Source of the DNA: Deltaproteobacteria bacterium
Lineage (GTDB): Bacteria; Desulfobacterota; Binatia; UBA9968
Length of the DNA stretch: 64,000 bases
Direction of reading: 5' to 3'
Assembly: GCA_016874755.1 (NCBI GenBank)
Contig: VGTH01000003.1
Coordinates: 163,508 to 227,507 of the forward strand
The position numbers and the translations under genes were made by a program. The first letter of the stretch is position 1. Every line of letters starts with the position of its first letter. The notes below the pieces were generated by a model, which did no database searches, had not been told where the DNA came from, and was given only the letters and a program-made list of their open reading frames with translations. Below, piece by piece: positions 34,959-42,928 of this stretch.

Positions 34959-35684
34959 ATGTACGGCTGGAGAGTTAGAGTCGGTCACGTCGCGCCGTCG
35001 CGCGGCGACACTTTGGTCTATGAGTTTTATCAAATGCTGCCATCAGGATTTATGATCCTGAACAGCACCGGGACCATCCGTCAATTGGTCGACGCCGACA
35101 TCGACCGGCAGCTGCAGCGCATCGAAGAAGCGGCAGCCGATTTAGTCGACAACAAATGCGACTCGGTGATCATCGGCGGCTCGCCGCTGTTTACCAAAAT
35201 GGGCTTTGGCAGCGACACCGAAATGGGCAAGCGGCTCACCAAGAAATTCGGCGTGCCGGTTTTCCCCGGCATCACCGGCGAGATGGAGGCGCTGCGCTCG
35301 CTCAACATCAAGAAAGTCGTGGTCGCCACGCCGCATGAAGACACACTCAACGAGCGCATGAAAGCGTTTCTCGAAGCGTCGGGCTTTAAAGTCTTAAAAA
35401 TCCAAGGCTACGGCGTGCGCAAAAACGCCGACATCACCGACATGGACGAGCACGCCGCCTACAAAATCGCCAAGCGCCTCTACGAACAGGCCCCCGACGC
35501 CGACGGCGTCTTCGTCCCCTGCCCGCGCTGGCCGACGATCACCGACGTGGATTTGTTGGAACGCGAAATCGGCAAGCCGGTGGTGACCAGCTGCCAGGCT
35601 TATATCTGGTACGCATTGAAACAAGCCAAGGTGAAACAAGAGGTGCCAGGCTTCGGACGGTTGATGGCGTCGTTAGGCAACTGA
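34959..35684 (+). CDS. Asp/Glu-racemase superfamily protein of arylmalonate decarboxylase / maleate isomerase type
   Basis: A 241-residue member of the superfamily that includes maleate cis-trans isomerase, Asp/Glu racemase and arylmalonate decarboxylase (AMDase). Racemases and isomerases use two cysteines. Here the first site reads IIGGSPLFTKMG (Gly74, no Cys) and only Cys188 in FVPCPRWPT remains. Bordetella AMDase also has one catalytic Cys, numbered 188, with Gly74, and is 240 residues long. That makes a cofactor-free decarboxylase the best guess, though homology has not been measured. A relic of a related gene follows directly. Confidence 0.8.
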   Translation: MYGWRVRVGHVAPSRGDTLVYEFYQMLPSGFMILNSTGTIRQLVDADIDRQLQRIEEAAADLVDNKCDSVIIGGSPLFTKMGFGSDTEMGKRLTKKFGVPVFPGITGEMEALRSLNIKKVVVATPHEDTLNERMKAFLEASGFKVLKIQGYGVRKNADITDMDEHAAYKIAKRLYEQAPDADGVFVPCPRWPTITDVDLLEREIGKPVVTSCQAYIWYALKQAKVKQEVPGFGRLMASLGN

Positions 35685-35866
35685 TAGCGACGAGCAGACC
35701 AATTACGCTGGGGCTCCTGTCGCCGGCAACGCCTAACAAGCCGCACTTCAAACATGTCGACGCCCTGCTGCCCCAGGGTGTGTCACTCATCCATGAAGGC
35801 CTTGGCTTGTTGGGCGAGTCCTATCACGACCTCGCCGGCAAATCGGCAAAGACCTCATCACCTTAG
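35684..35866 (+). pseudogene. Relic of a second Asp/Glu-racemase-like gene
   Basis: Starting at an ATA where ATG would be expected, the frame reads ATSRPITLGLLSPATPNKPH then FKHVDALLPQGVSLIHEGLG and ends at TAG after about 60 codons. This resembles the N-terminus of maleate-isomerase/AMDase-like proteins. Start lost and C-terminal three quarters missing. Confidence 0.5.
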
Positions 35867-35901
35867 CTGGCGCGCGGCAGAAGCCAACCACCGAGCTACA
35901 T

Positions 35902-36090
35902 CTACTCCAGATTAAATTCTATCGCTGAGTATTTGACCGTTGCGGCCCTCGGACCGTTGTTCAACTGCTTCACCATGTCGCCAGCTTCCTCCGGAGTGGC
36001 AAACTCGACGACTTTGCCGTCTTGCTTGAACCAAGTCAGCCCCGAGCCGAGCTCACGAGCCGGCACGCGGTCGCACAAAATCCTGTACAT
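35902..36090 (-). CDS. Small hypothetical protein (62 aa)
   Basis: A 62-residue protein, MYRILCDRVPARELGSG then LTWFKQDGKVVEFATPEEAG, rich in strand-helix pattern with a likely beta-alpha-beta fold. The ATG has GGAAGG four bases upstream, a good ribosome-binding site, which is the main reason to believe it is real. I do not recognise the family. It stands alone between a gene relic and an inverted-repeat arm. Confidence 0.55.
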   Translation of the reverse strand: MYRILCDRVPARELGSGLTWFKQDGKVVEFATPEEAGDMVKQLNNGPRAATVKYSAIEFNLE

Positions 36091-36294
36091 AAAACCTTCC
36101 TAGCGAACCGACGTCGCTATTTTGCGGAACCTGATTGGGAGAGAGAAAATTGTGAAATAATTCGAAGTGATGGCAAGACCCTATGGCTTTTCGGCTGCAT
36201 ACGCAAGTGCAGCCGCCAAGCAAACGATTCAAATCACCGCGCTTGGCGGCCTGCCCATCATTCTAGAACGAGCGTCTCTTATCTTTATCGACCT

Positions 36295-36349
36295 CGTCTG
36301 CCCTTCGGCAGGCTCAGGGCAGGCTCTGAGCCCGTCGAAGGGCTCCGAA
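36295..36349. repeat. Single arm of the CTTCGAC-GGCTCAG repeat
   Basis: CCCTTCGGCAGGCTCAGGGC and GGCTCTGAGCCCGTCGAAGG lie back to back as in 23171-23228, forming a short self-complementary element 3' of the M20 gene. Confidence 0.7.
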
Positions 36350-36372
36350 GAGCTTTTCAGGAGCCCGCTAGG

Positions 36373-37566
36373 CTAGACCAACATCGTCAGGGCCGCCGCG
36401 GCCATAACGCGCGCCGCCTGTCGCAGCTCCCGCAATGACACAACCTCCTGGTCGGTATGGGCAAAGCGCAAGTCGCCGGGGCCATACATGATTGTCTCGA
36501 GACCACACCGATTGAGAAAGCCGGCGTCCAACGCAGCGGGCGAGTAAAATACGCCGGATGCTGTTCCGCTTAAAGCCTGGCTGCAATCACGCAAAGATCG
36601 TGCAGCCGCACAATCGGCGCTCACCTCGGACGGATACATGAACGCACCGCGCGTGACTTCGATCGACCACGGCGCCAAGTCTCTCACGGCATTTTGAATA
36701 TCGCCAAACGCGCAATCCGGATCGTCCCCCGGCAAGAGCCGGCGGTCGAGAATAATCTTGCAACCGTCCGGCACGGTGTGGCTGATCTCCGGCGCGCTTT
36801 TAATTTGTGTCACTGTCAACGTCGCGCCGCCAAGACCCGCGTGCTTGGCACCAAGAGCGATCGTGTCGAGCCGCTCCAGTACTTTGCGCGCGCCATCGAC
36901 GGCATTGACGCCGTCCCAGGGCATGCTGCTGTGCGCCGATTTGCCGCGCACGGTGATTTCAATATCGATGCGCCCTTTGTTGCCGAGACAGATGCGATTG
37001 GTCGTGCCCAAACCGACGATACCGGCCTGTGCGCGAATGGAATTGTCTTCGAGGATAAACTTTGCCGCATCATGGCGGCCAGTTTCACCGGCCAAGCTCA
37101 CCGCCAAATAGAGCGACCCACGCAGCTTCAACTTCGCGCGCGATAGCAGCGCCGCCGTGTACATCATCGCCGCCAACGCGCCCTTTTGCTCACAGGCGCC
37201 GCGCCCGACCGCGCAGTTGCCGGCGATGCCAAAGGGAGCCCCATCGACGATCGCTCCCGAAAACGGCTCCTTCATGCCGCCTGCCGGAAAGGTCATCGCG
37301 TAGCCCATCAACAACAACCCCAGCTCGCGCCCAGCGCCGGGAGTCTGCCAGAGAAGATTGCCCATGCCGTCGACCACACCGGCGTCGCCGGTCAAGCTTT
37401 GCAGACGCGGCGCGATAAAGTCAGCGATGAATTTCTTGAGAGCAGGATCGGCTTCTTGCAGTGACGTCTGCGGCGACGGGGCACGCAGCAGATCGATCAG
37501 CAGCTGATCGATTTCGCCGTCATCGGCGATTCGATTGACGAGGTCAATTGCTTCTTGGGAGGTCAT
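36373..37566 (-). CDS. M20-family peptidase homologue, probably catalytically degenerate
   Basis: A 397-residue protein with the overall M20 fold: dimerisation domain RGKSAHSSMPWDGVNA (about 202-217) and the C-terminal FAHTDQEVVSL. The metal-site motifs are eroded. The usual G-H-x-D-T reads GYAMTFPAG, so His is Tyr89 and Asp is Met91. The bridging Asp is Glu126 (GRGACEQKG). The E-E pair reads AGETG with a single Glu161. These are residue changes in conserved positions, not frameshifts; the gene is full length. It may be a pseudoenzyme or use unusual chemistry. Confidence 0.85.
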   Translation of the reverse strand: MTSQEAIDLVNRIADDGEIDQLLIDLLRAPSPQTSLQEADPALKKFIADFIAPRLQSLTGDAGVVDGMGNLLWQTPGAGRELGLLLMGYAMTFPAGGMKEPFSGAIVDGAPFGIAGNCAVGRGACEQKGALAAMMYTAALLSRAKLKLRGSLYLAVSLAGETGRHDAAKFILEDNSIRAQAGIVGLGTTNRICLGNKGRIDIEITVRGKSAHSSMPWDGVNAVDGARKVLERLDTIALGAKHAGLGGATLTVTQIKSAPEISHTVPDGCKIILDRRLLPGDDPDCAFGDIQNAVRDLAPWSIEVTRGAFMYPSEVSADCAAARSLRDCSQALSGTASGVFYSPAALDAGFLNRCGLETIMYGPGDLRFAHTDQEVVSLRELRQAARVMAAAALTMLV

Positions 37567-37577
37567 TGGAGAACCGG

Positions 37578-37646
37578 CGGGCGACCAACCGGTCGCCCCT
37601 ACAACAAGACACCTCTGCGCCCTCTGCGGTCTCTGCGCGAGGCATC
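37578..37646. repeat. Two short repeats: GGTCGCCCCTAC hairpin and CTCTGCG tandem
   Basis: GGGCGACCAACCGGTCGCCC is a hairpin of the 19798-19822 family. Next to it CCTCTGCGCCCTCTGCGGTC repeats the CTCTGCG unit also found at 38849-38920, 54003-54029 and 58614-58709. Confidence 0.7.
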
Positions 37647-37655
37647 TCGCTCCCC

Positions 37656-38825
37656 CTACCAGGCCGCTTCGAGCACTTCCAACACCTGCTCGGCACTGCG
37701 CACCGGCTTCGGGTTGGTGTGGATACTGTAATCGCCCAGTGCATCTTCCGCCAACTGCTTCAAGCCATCGCGCGGCACGCCGAGTTCGCGCAGCTTGAGC
37801 GGCAAGCCCATTTTTTGATTCATGCCATAGACGTACTCAGGCACCGCCGCGGCCAGCTCTTTCTCGCTCTTCCCATCGATGCCGATCTCGCGCGCCATGC
37901 GCAGATAATCTTTTTCGACGACGTCCAGATTCCAGCGCATGCCGTAGGGCAGCATCAGCGCGTGAATTTCCGCGTGTGGCGCCCTATAGCGGCCACCGAT
38001 CACGTGGACGACCGCGTGATGGATGCCTGTCCAGGCGCTGTAAACACCCATGCCGGAAAGACAAGCAGCCACTTGCACGTGGCTCAATGCTTCGAGGTCC
38101 GACGAATTGGCCACCGCGCGCGGCAAATAGCGCGCCAAGAGTCCGACTCCGGTCAAGCAATAGGCCGCGGTCAGCGGCTGGGTTTCCGTGGAATAAACCG
38201 CTTCGACGCAGTGGGCCAGCGAGTTCATCCCCGACGCCGCAAGCAAGCGTGCGGGTGCGGTCGCGGCGGCTTCGGGATCGAGCAGCACCGTCTTCGGCGC
38301 GAGCTTGGGATCGGCGACGATGAACTTCTTGCCGCCTTCCGTGATCCCCGCCGAATAGCTGTACTCGCCGCCCGACAACGTCGTCGGAATCGCGATATGG
38401 GGAATTTTCGGCGCCGGCATCGGCGGCACTTCTTTTTTGTTCGGTGGCGTAAAACGCACGCCAAACCGAGGCAACGAACCACCCTCGGCCAGCAGCGCGG
38501 CAACGCCCTTCCCGGTGTCGATGGCGCTGCCGCCACCGACGCTGACGAGCACGTCGACTTTAGCATCGCGCGCCATCGCCACAGCTTGTTCGATCGAATC
38601 GGTCGGCGAATGCGGCTTCACCTGATCGAACACGACACATTTTTCGCCCAACGCAGTTTTGACCTTGCCAAGCAAAAACGTCTTCGCCACCGACGGCGAT
38701 ATCAACACCATCGCCCGGTTACCGCCGAGCCGTTCCAATTCTTCGGATAATTTTCCGAGCGAGCCTTGGCCCGAGATAACACGCTCGACTCTGGGATTGT
38801 TAAATATAAATGAAGTTCCTGCCAT
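37656..38825 (-). CDS. Iron-containing alcohol dehydrogenase, maleylacetate-reductase-like
   Basis: A 389-residue group III (iron-containing) dehydrogenase. The nucleotide-binding motif is VLVSVGGGSAIDTGKG (about 92-107) with IAIPTTLSGGEYSYSAG after it. The metal ligands fit GMNSLAHCVEAVYS and GIHHAVVHVIGGRYRAPHAE. The HxxxHVxGGxxxxPHAExHA pattern is that of maleylacetate reductases, which turn maleylacetate into 3-oxoadipate at the end of several aromatic pathways. The local ring oxygenase and UbiD genes agree with such a role, but other substrates are possible. Confidence 0.85.
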   Translation of the reverse strand: MAGTSFIFNNPRVERVISGQGSLGKLSEELERLGGNRAMVLISPSVAKTFLLGKVKTALGEKCVVFDQVKPHSPTDSIEQAVAMARDAKVDVLVSVGGGSAIDTGKGVAALLAEGGSLPRFGVRFTPPNKKEVPPMPAPKIPHIAIPTTLSGGEYSYSAGITEGGKKFIVADPKLAPKTVLLDPEAAATAPARLLAASGMNSLAHCVEAVYSTETQPLTAAYCLTGVGLLARYLPRAVANSSDLEALSHVQVAACLSGMGVYSAWTGIHHAVVHVIGGRYRAPHAEIHALMLPYGMRWNLDVVEKDYLRMAREIGIDGKSEKELAAAVPEYVYGMNQKMGLPLKLRELGVPRDGLKQLAEDALGDYSIHTNPKPVRSAEQVLEVLEAAW

Positions 38826-38848
38826 GTGATCTCACCAATGATGATATA

Positions 38849-38920
38849 CTTCGCGCAGAGACGTGGAGGTCGCAGAGGAAAAATTTGTCTTTTCTTTGCG
38901 TTCTCTGCGTTCTTTGCGGT
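38849..38920. repeat. Inverted repeat, CTCTGCG family
   Basis: CGCAGAGACGTGGAGGTCGCAGAGG is mirrored by CTTTGCGTTCTCTGCGTTCT. It fills the gap between the maleylacetate-reductase-like gene and the DUF1989 gene. Confidence 0.75.
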
Positions 38921-38993
38921 TAAATCATCCGATTCCGCATCCCGGCGTGCAGCGCCCTTTGTGAACCCTTGTGCTCTTTTTGTTCAAGTCTCT

Positions 38994-39635
38994 TCACTCT
39001 TCATAAATCTCAACCCGGATCGCCTGCCCGCGCCCCGACTCCGGACACGCGCTCGCCGCGACGAGCAAATCCATCTCGGCGCGAAAGTCCACATGCGCCT
39101 CGTTCTGCGGCCGTACCATGGTGTCGTACATCACGCCGGTGTCGGGGTCGATGCGCATGCACTGAAAAATATTGAACGGGCTTGGCACATCGTCCGGCGC
39201 GATGTTCCAAGGCTTCACCGCAGCGCTCAAATTCTCCCAGCAGCCGTGGGTCGGAATCTCTTCAGCTTTCTTCGGATTGATATCAACTCCCTCGGCGAAC
39301 ACCCTCTTCGACTGCCCCTGCGCTACCATCTCGAAGCGCCTGCGGCTGCACATCCCCTTCTGCAAATCGTGCCGCCCCTCTGTGAACGTGTCTTCGACAA
39401 TCGTCATCAACGGACTGTTGCGCTTGGAATAAAGCACGTCGCCGGTGCTGATAAAAATTTTCACTTGATTGGTCTTGGTGCGCGCCTGATCGAAACGCTC
39501 GGTCAAATCGTGCAGATTGAACGCCACGAAGTCGACAATGCTTTTCCCCGCAATGCGAATGCGCTGCCCTTTCTTAAGTTCAAACGCCGCGCCGGAATTT
39601 TTCGGCACGACCTGACTATTCAAAATAGCCATCAT
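38994..39635 (-). CDS. DUF1989 (urea carboxylase-associated) family protein
   Basis: A 213-residue DUF1989 protein. The start VPKNSGAAFELKKGQRIRIAG and IVDFVAFNLHDLTERFDQ are characteristic, as are RNSPLMTIVEDTFTEGRHD (about 74-92) and THGCWENL with SPFNIFQCMRIDPDTG. Members accompany urea carboxylase and allophanate hydrolase or guanidine utilisation genes; one branch acts in guanidine carboxylation. No such partner genes are in this window, so a nitrogen-salvage role is only suggested. Confidence 0.87.
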   Translation of the reverse strand: MMAILNSQVVPKNSGAAFELKKGQRIRIAGKSIVDFVAFNLHDLTERFDQARTKTNQVKIFISTGDVLYSKRNSPLMTIVEDTFTEGRHDLQKGMCSRRRFEMVAQGQSKRVFAEGVDINPKKAEEIPTHGCWENLSAAVKPWNIAPDDVPSPFNIFQCMRIDPDTGVMYDTMVRPQNEAHVDFRAEMDLLVAASACPESGRGQAIRVEIYEE

Positions 39636-39656
39636 TTGCTCTCGGTACTGGGAATC

Positions 39657-39836
39657 CTAGTATAGAATTTTGTCATAGTCTCGTCCCGAAAACCCACGGG
39701 TTCTTATCTTGCGTGCCCATTTCTTGATTGAGGCTGCTTGGGCAGCCGCGGTGGCTTTTGCGCCGATATTCTTATGCAGCACAACCTTTCGGCCATTTGT
39801 AACCGAGGGGTTGCTGTGTTGAACAATGGTTTTCAT
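39657..39836 (-). CDS. Possible small basic protein (59 aa)
   Basis: An open frame from ATG 39836 to TAG 39657 encodes MKTIVQHSNPSVTNGRKVV followed by LHKNIGAKATAAAQAASIKK and ends RGFSGRDYDKILY. It is strongly basic with an alanine-rich helix. No convincing ribosome-binding site is seen, so it may be non-coding. It lies between the DUF1989 gene and a terminator. Confidence 0.35.
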   Translation of the reverse strand: MKTIVQHSNPSVTNGRKVVLHKNIGAKATAAAQAASIKKWARKIRTRGFSGRDYDKILY

Positions 39837-39875
39837 GTGAGAGCCCGCTATGACAATATATCATTCTAGTCAAAC

Positions 39876-39916
39876 AAAAAACCCGCTGCGCTCCATGAGA
39901 GCGACAGCGGGTTTTT
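39876..39916. terminator. Bidirectional intrinsic terminator
   Basis: AAAAAACCCGCTG-CGCTC, loop CATGA, GAGCG-ACAGCGGGTTTTT: a 12-bp GC-rich stem (one bulge) flanked by A and T runs on both sides. It lies 19 bp past the UbiD gene stop and should end that minus-strand transcript; on the other strand it would act symmetrically. Confidence 0.85.
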
Positions 39917-39934
39917 CAGCCACGGAGCTAATGG

Positions 39935-41545
39935 TCAGCGCACTTTCACCCGCCCCTTCTTCAACTTCTCGCCCGTTTCAAAATAGCGGCCTTGGACCGC
40001 GAGCTTGGCTTCTTCGTCGAGCTCGTCGCTCCATTGGCCGAGCGAGTAACCGAACCATGGCGACTGCGGCCGCAGTTTCGGCAGCTCCAGCTCTTCCCAA
40101 ATCTTGCGCGCGTTTTCCATGTACTCGCGCTTGGGCAGCGACACCGGCGGGAACGGTTCTTTGAGAATCGCGTTGCAGAGCATCGCCGATTCGTCGGCCG
40201 GCAAATGATAAGACACCACGTCGGTGCCTTTGACTTCGTGCTCGTAGAGAAACGGTGGAGCATGGCCCTTTTCCATGCCCGGGACGATGTGAACATCCTT
40301 GTGCGGCTTCATGCGGTAGCACATGGCCCAAAAGACTGCTGCTTCGTTGGAGGGGTCGATGTCTTCATCGACCGCGACCACGATCTTGCCGACACCGGGA
40401 TGAAACGAGCAGGCGGCGTGCAGCGCGCGCCATACTTCGGCTTCGTTGGGCTTGCGCATTTGAATGATCACGAGCTTGTAGGTGTTGGTCAGCGGCTCGT
40501 GCATCTCGACGCGCAGCACGGAAGTGATGCGGCACTCGTCGCGCAGGTGCACCAGCATCAAACGATCGTAGCCGATCTTGCGAATGACCGACGATTCGCT
40601 GGGCGTCAGTTGGCTCAACCAAGACGTGTAGATTGCGTCTTTACGATAGGTAATCGCGGTGACGTCCATGAACGGATTCAACTGGCGTGGATGCATGTAG
40701 CCGTGCGATTCGCCGAAGGGCCCCTCGGGCTCGATGTATTCGGTATTCAAGAAACCTTCGATGACGATCTCCGCGTCCGCCGGCACCATGATGTTGTTGG
40801 TTTTGCATTTGACCATCGGGATGGCTTCGCCAGCGAGGCCGCCGGCAACGCCCATCTCGTCGACGCCGTAGGGAATCTTCTGCACCGAGACGTAAGAAAC
40901 GATCGGCGGCGCGCCGATGACCAGTGCCGCGGGAAGATGGACTTTCTTCTCAACCGCCTTCTGCCAATGCAAATAAACATCCTGACCCAAGCCCGACGGA
41001 AACACACCAACGCGGCGTCCGGCTTTGATCTCGCCGCGGTAATTGCCGATGTTCTGAATCCCGGTGTCCAAGTCCGCCGTGATCCAGTGTGAACAAGTGG
41101 TGTACGGCCCGTTGTCAAAACCGGGAGTTGAGATCGGCACTGGAAAGCGATCTAGGCCGCCCCCTTCCTTGTCCAGCTCGTCGCCTTGAATAACGATGTC
41201 CTGGCACTTCGCTTGGGTAATAACTCTCGGCGCAATCGGTTCCGCCAAAGCTTTCTTCCAGCGCTCGTCCATTTCCTCGGCGCTGTTGCAGCCCATGCCG
41301 AGATAATAAATTTCCGGTTTGCCCGCCAGCGCGCCCACGACCACGGGCATGGTGTAGCGCTGGCCCTTGGCATCGGTGACATTTTCGAACAGCCAAGCCC
41401 GGCGGTCTTCTTCGGGCAAGCCGCGGTACTGCCAACGAACCAATGGATGCAGTTCGGTGTCCTTGTTGATGAGCCGCGTGATGCGTCTCAGTAAACCATG
41501 CTCCTCAAGGTTCTTGAGGTGCTGGTGTAAATCGAAGTACGCCAT
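39935..41545 (-). CDS. UbiD-family prenylated-FMN-dependent decarboxylase
   Basis: A 536-residue UbiD-type (de)carboxylase, starting at ATG 41545 with AGGAGG upstream; the frame extends nine codons further to 41572. UbiD enzymes use prenyl-FMN and a divalent metal to decarboxylate aromatic or unsaturated acids. Seen here are the N-terminal FDLHQHLKNLEEHGLLRRI, the NIGNYRGEIKAGRRVG segment with the conserved Arg, the EYIEPEGPFGESHGYM segment holding the two catalytic glutamates, and VVAVDEDIDPSNEAAVFWA. No UbiX gene for cofactor synthesis is in the window. The substrate cannot be inferred. Confidence 0.93.
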   Translation of the reverse strand: MAYFDLHQHLKNLEEHGLLRRITRLINKDTELHPLVRWQYRGLPEEDRRAWLFENVTDAKGQRYTMPVVVGALAGKPEIYYLGMGCNSAEEMDERWKKALAEPIAPRVITQAKCQDIVIQGDELDKEGGGLDRFPVPISTPGFDNGPYTTCSHWITADLDTGIQNIGNYRGEIKAGRRVGVFPSGLGQDVYLHWQKAVEKKVHLPAALVIGAPPIVSYVSVQKIPYGVDEMGVAGGLAGEAIPMVKCKTNNIMVPADAEIVIEGFLNTEYIEPEGPFGESHGYMHPRQLNPFMDVTAITYRKDAIYTSWLSQLTPSESSVIRKIGYDRLMLVHLRDECRITSVLRVEMHEPLTNTYKLVIIQMRKPNEAEVWRALHAACSFHPGVGKIVVAVDEDIDPSNEAAVFWAMCYRMKPHKDVHIVPGMEKGHAPPFLYEHEVKGTDVVSYHLPADESAMLCNAILKEPFPPVSLPKREYMENARKIWEELELPKLRPQSPWFGYSLGQWSDELDEEAKLAVQGRYFETGEKLKKGRVKVR

Positions 41546-41672
41546 ACCGTTACTGATTCCTCCTATGCGCAAACAATCTGTTTCAAATATCCGATGAATC
41601 CGGCGCCGTCAACGGGGGACCGGGAAAGGATGAAACGCGGAAAACGGAAAGCGGAAAATCCGCCTTTTGGTA

Positions 41673-41859
41673 TCACTGGGCTTTGCCGTACTTGCTGGCG
41701 AGCTGCGTGAAAAACCCTTCGCGGTCGAGATCGGTGAGAATCGATTTATCGTTGCTCCGCTTCGTAAAGATTGTCCGGGCTGACTAGCGTTGCGTCGATC
41801 TTACCCTGGTGCATGATCAAGCCACGAACAAAAAACGTATTGAGTCGATCCCCGGTAAC
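41673..41859 (-). pseudogene. Frameshifted C-terminal gene relic
   Basis: Reading the minus strand, one frame gives DRLNTFFVRGLIMHQGKID then ATLVSPDNLYEAEQR before a stop, and a shifted frame continues KSILTDLDREGFFTQLASKY and stops at 41673. Two coherent protein-like stretches in adjacent frames point to a decayed gene of unknown type. It lies just downstream of a binding-protein gene. The gap 41546-41868 also holds a CGGAAAACGGAAAGCGG repeat. Confidence 0.45.
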
Positions 41860-41868
41860 GTGCCAGCA

Positions 41869-42870
41869 CTATTGGTAAAAAGCCTTGAAGAAACCGGTTT
41901 CATCCATTTTTTTGCAAAAACTCACGTCGGCCAAGTCCTCCGCTTTAGTCTGCGCCGCTTTGGGATTGAGCCCATGCTGCGCCATGAGCCTGAGCATCGA
42001 ATTCATCCCCTCCATCGACACGCAGGGCCGGCGCGGCAGTGCGGCGATCAATCCTTGATAAGCATTCTCAGCACGATCCTGCGCCAGGCGCAAATTACGC
42101 GCTAAGCTTTTGACCACAACTTCCTTGTTCGCCGGCTTGTGCACGAAAGCCACGCCTTCGACGGTCGCCCTGGCGATGTTCTCGACAAGCTGCGGATTAG
42201 TCTTGATCAAGCTGCGCGGCACTACGATGCCAGAAGACTGAAACGGCACGTTCTCTTTGCCGAGGGCCACCAACACTCGAAATCCCTCGCTCACCACTAC
42301 CTGACCGAACTCCGGCGACAGCACCGTGGCTTCTACGCTACCGGCGCGCAACGAGCCCATGCGCTCGGGCACGCCGCCGACGCCCAACAGAACGATATTG
42401 TCGCGCCGCGGCACCAAACCGAGATGATCGAGTGCAACATAGGCCGCCATCGACGCCGAACCCGCCGGCGTGCCGATGGCGACCTTGCGGCCCTTGAGAT
42501 CTTCACCGCTTTTGATGGTCGGCTTTGAAACGAATAAATAGTCGAGCCGATTCTCCACGCTGAGAATCATCGCAAATTCGCCGCCGCCGCTGTTGGCGTT
42601 CAGCACATGCGTGCCGCCGACCATCCCGACCAGCACCTGCCCCGCCAACATGGACTGCATCGCCCGCCCGGCGATGATAAAAACCAAATCCGCATCGATC
42701 CCGTACTTGCGAAAAATCCCTTGCTCCTTGGCCAGCCACCAGGGCGCGACGTTGTTGCTGATAGCGCCATGCGCCATCAGCAACTTGGCCGGCTCGGCGG
42801 CGCGCACCCTTGCCGCTGTCGTACTGAGCGCGAACCAACAAATCGCCAAAGCGAAAATCGTTCTCCGCAT
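41869..42870 (-). CDS. NMT1/THI5-like solute-binding protein
   Basis: A 333-residue binding protein. It has a signal peptide (about 1-25, ending VRAAE) and then AKLLMAHGAISNNVAPWWLAK, GIDADLVFIIAGRAMQSMLA, and DLKGRKVAIGTPAGSASMAAY near 120-140, the usual domain-1 and hinge elements of the NMT1 family. RLMAQHGLNPKAAQTKAEDL is near the C-terminus. No ABC permease or ATPase is linked. Two more proteins of this type follow within 4 kb. Confidence 0.88.
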   Translation of the reverse strand: MRRTIFALAICWFALSTTAARVRAAEPAKLLMAHGAISNNVAPWWLAKEQGIFRKYGIDADLVFIIAGRAMQSMLAGQVLVGMVGGTHVLNANSGGGEFAMILSVENRLDYLFVSKPTIKSGEDLKGRKVAIGTPAGSASMAAYVALDHLGLVPRRDNIVLLGVGGVPERMGSLRAGSVEATVLSPEFGQVVVSEGFRVLVALGKENVPFQSSGIVVPRSLIKTNPQLVENIARATVEGVAFVHKPANKEVVVKSLARNLRLAQDRAENAYQGLIAALPRRPCVSMEGMNSMLRLMAQHGLNPKAAQTKAEDLADVSFCKKMDETGFFKAFYQ

Positions 42871-42928
42871 TAAGAACTCCGCGTTTACTTGCAGAACTGT
42901 TGCCTGTTGCCTCGTGCCTATTGCCTAC

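Noticed and set aside
37548..38750. Plus-strand 400-codon open frame
   Set aside because: Complement of the maleylacetate-reductase-like gene; composition is that of a shadow frame.
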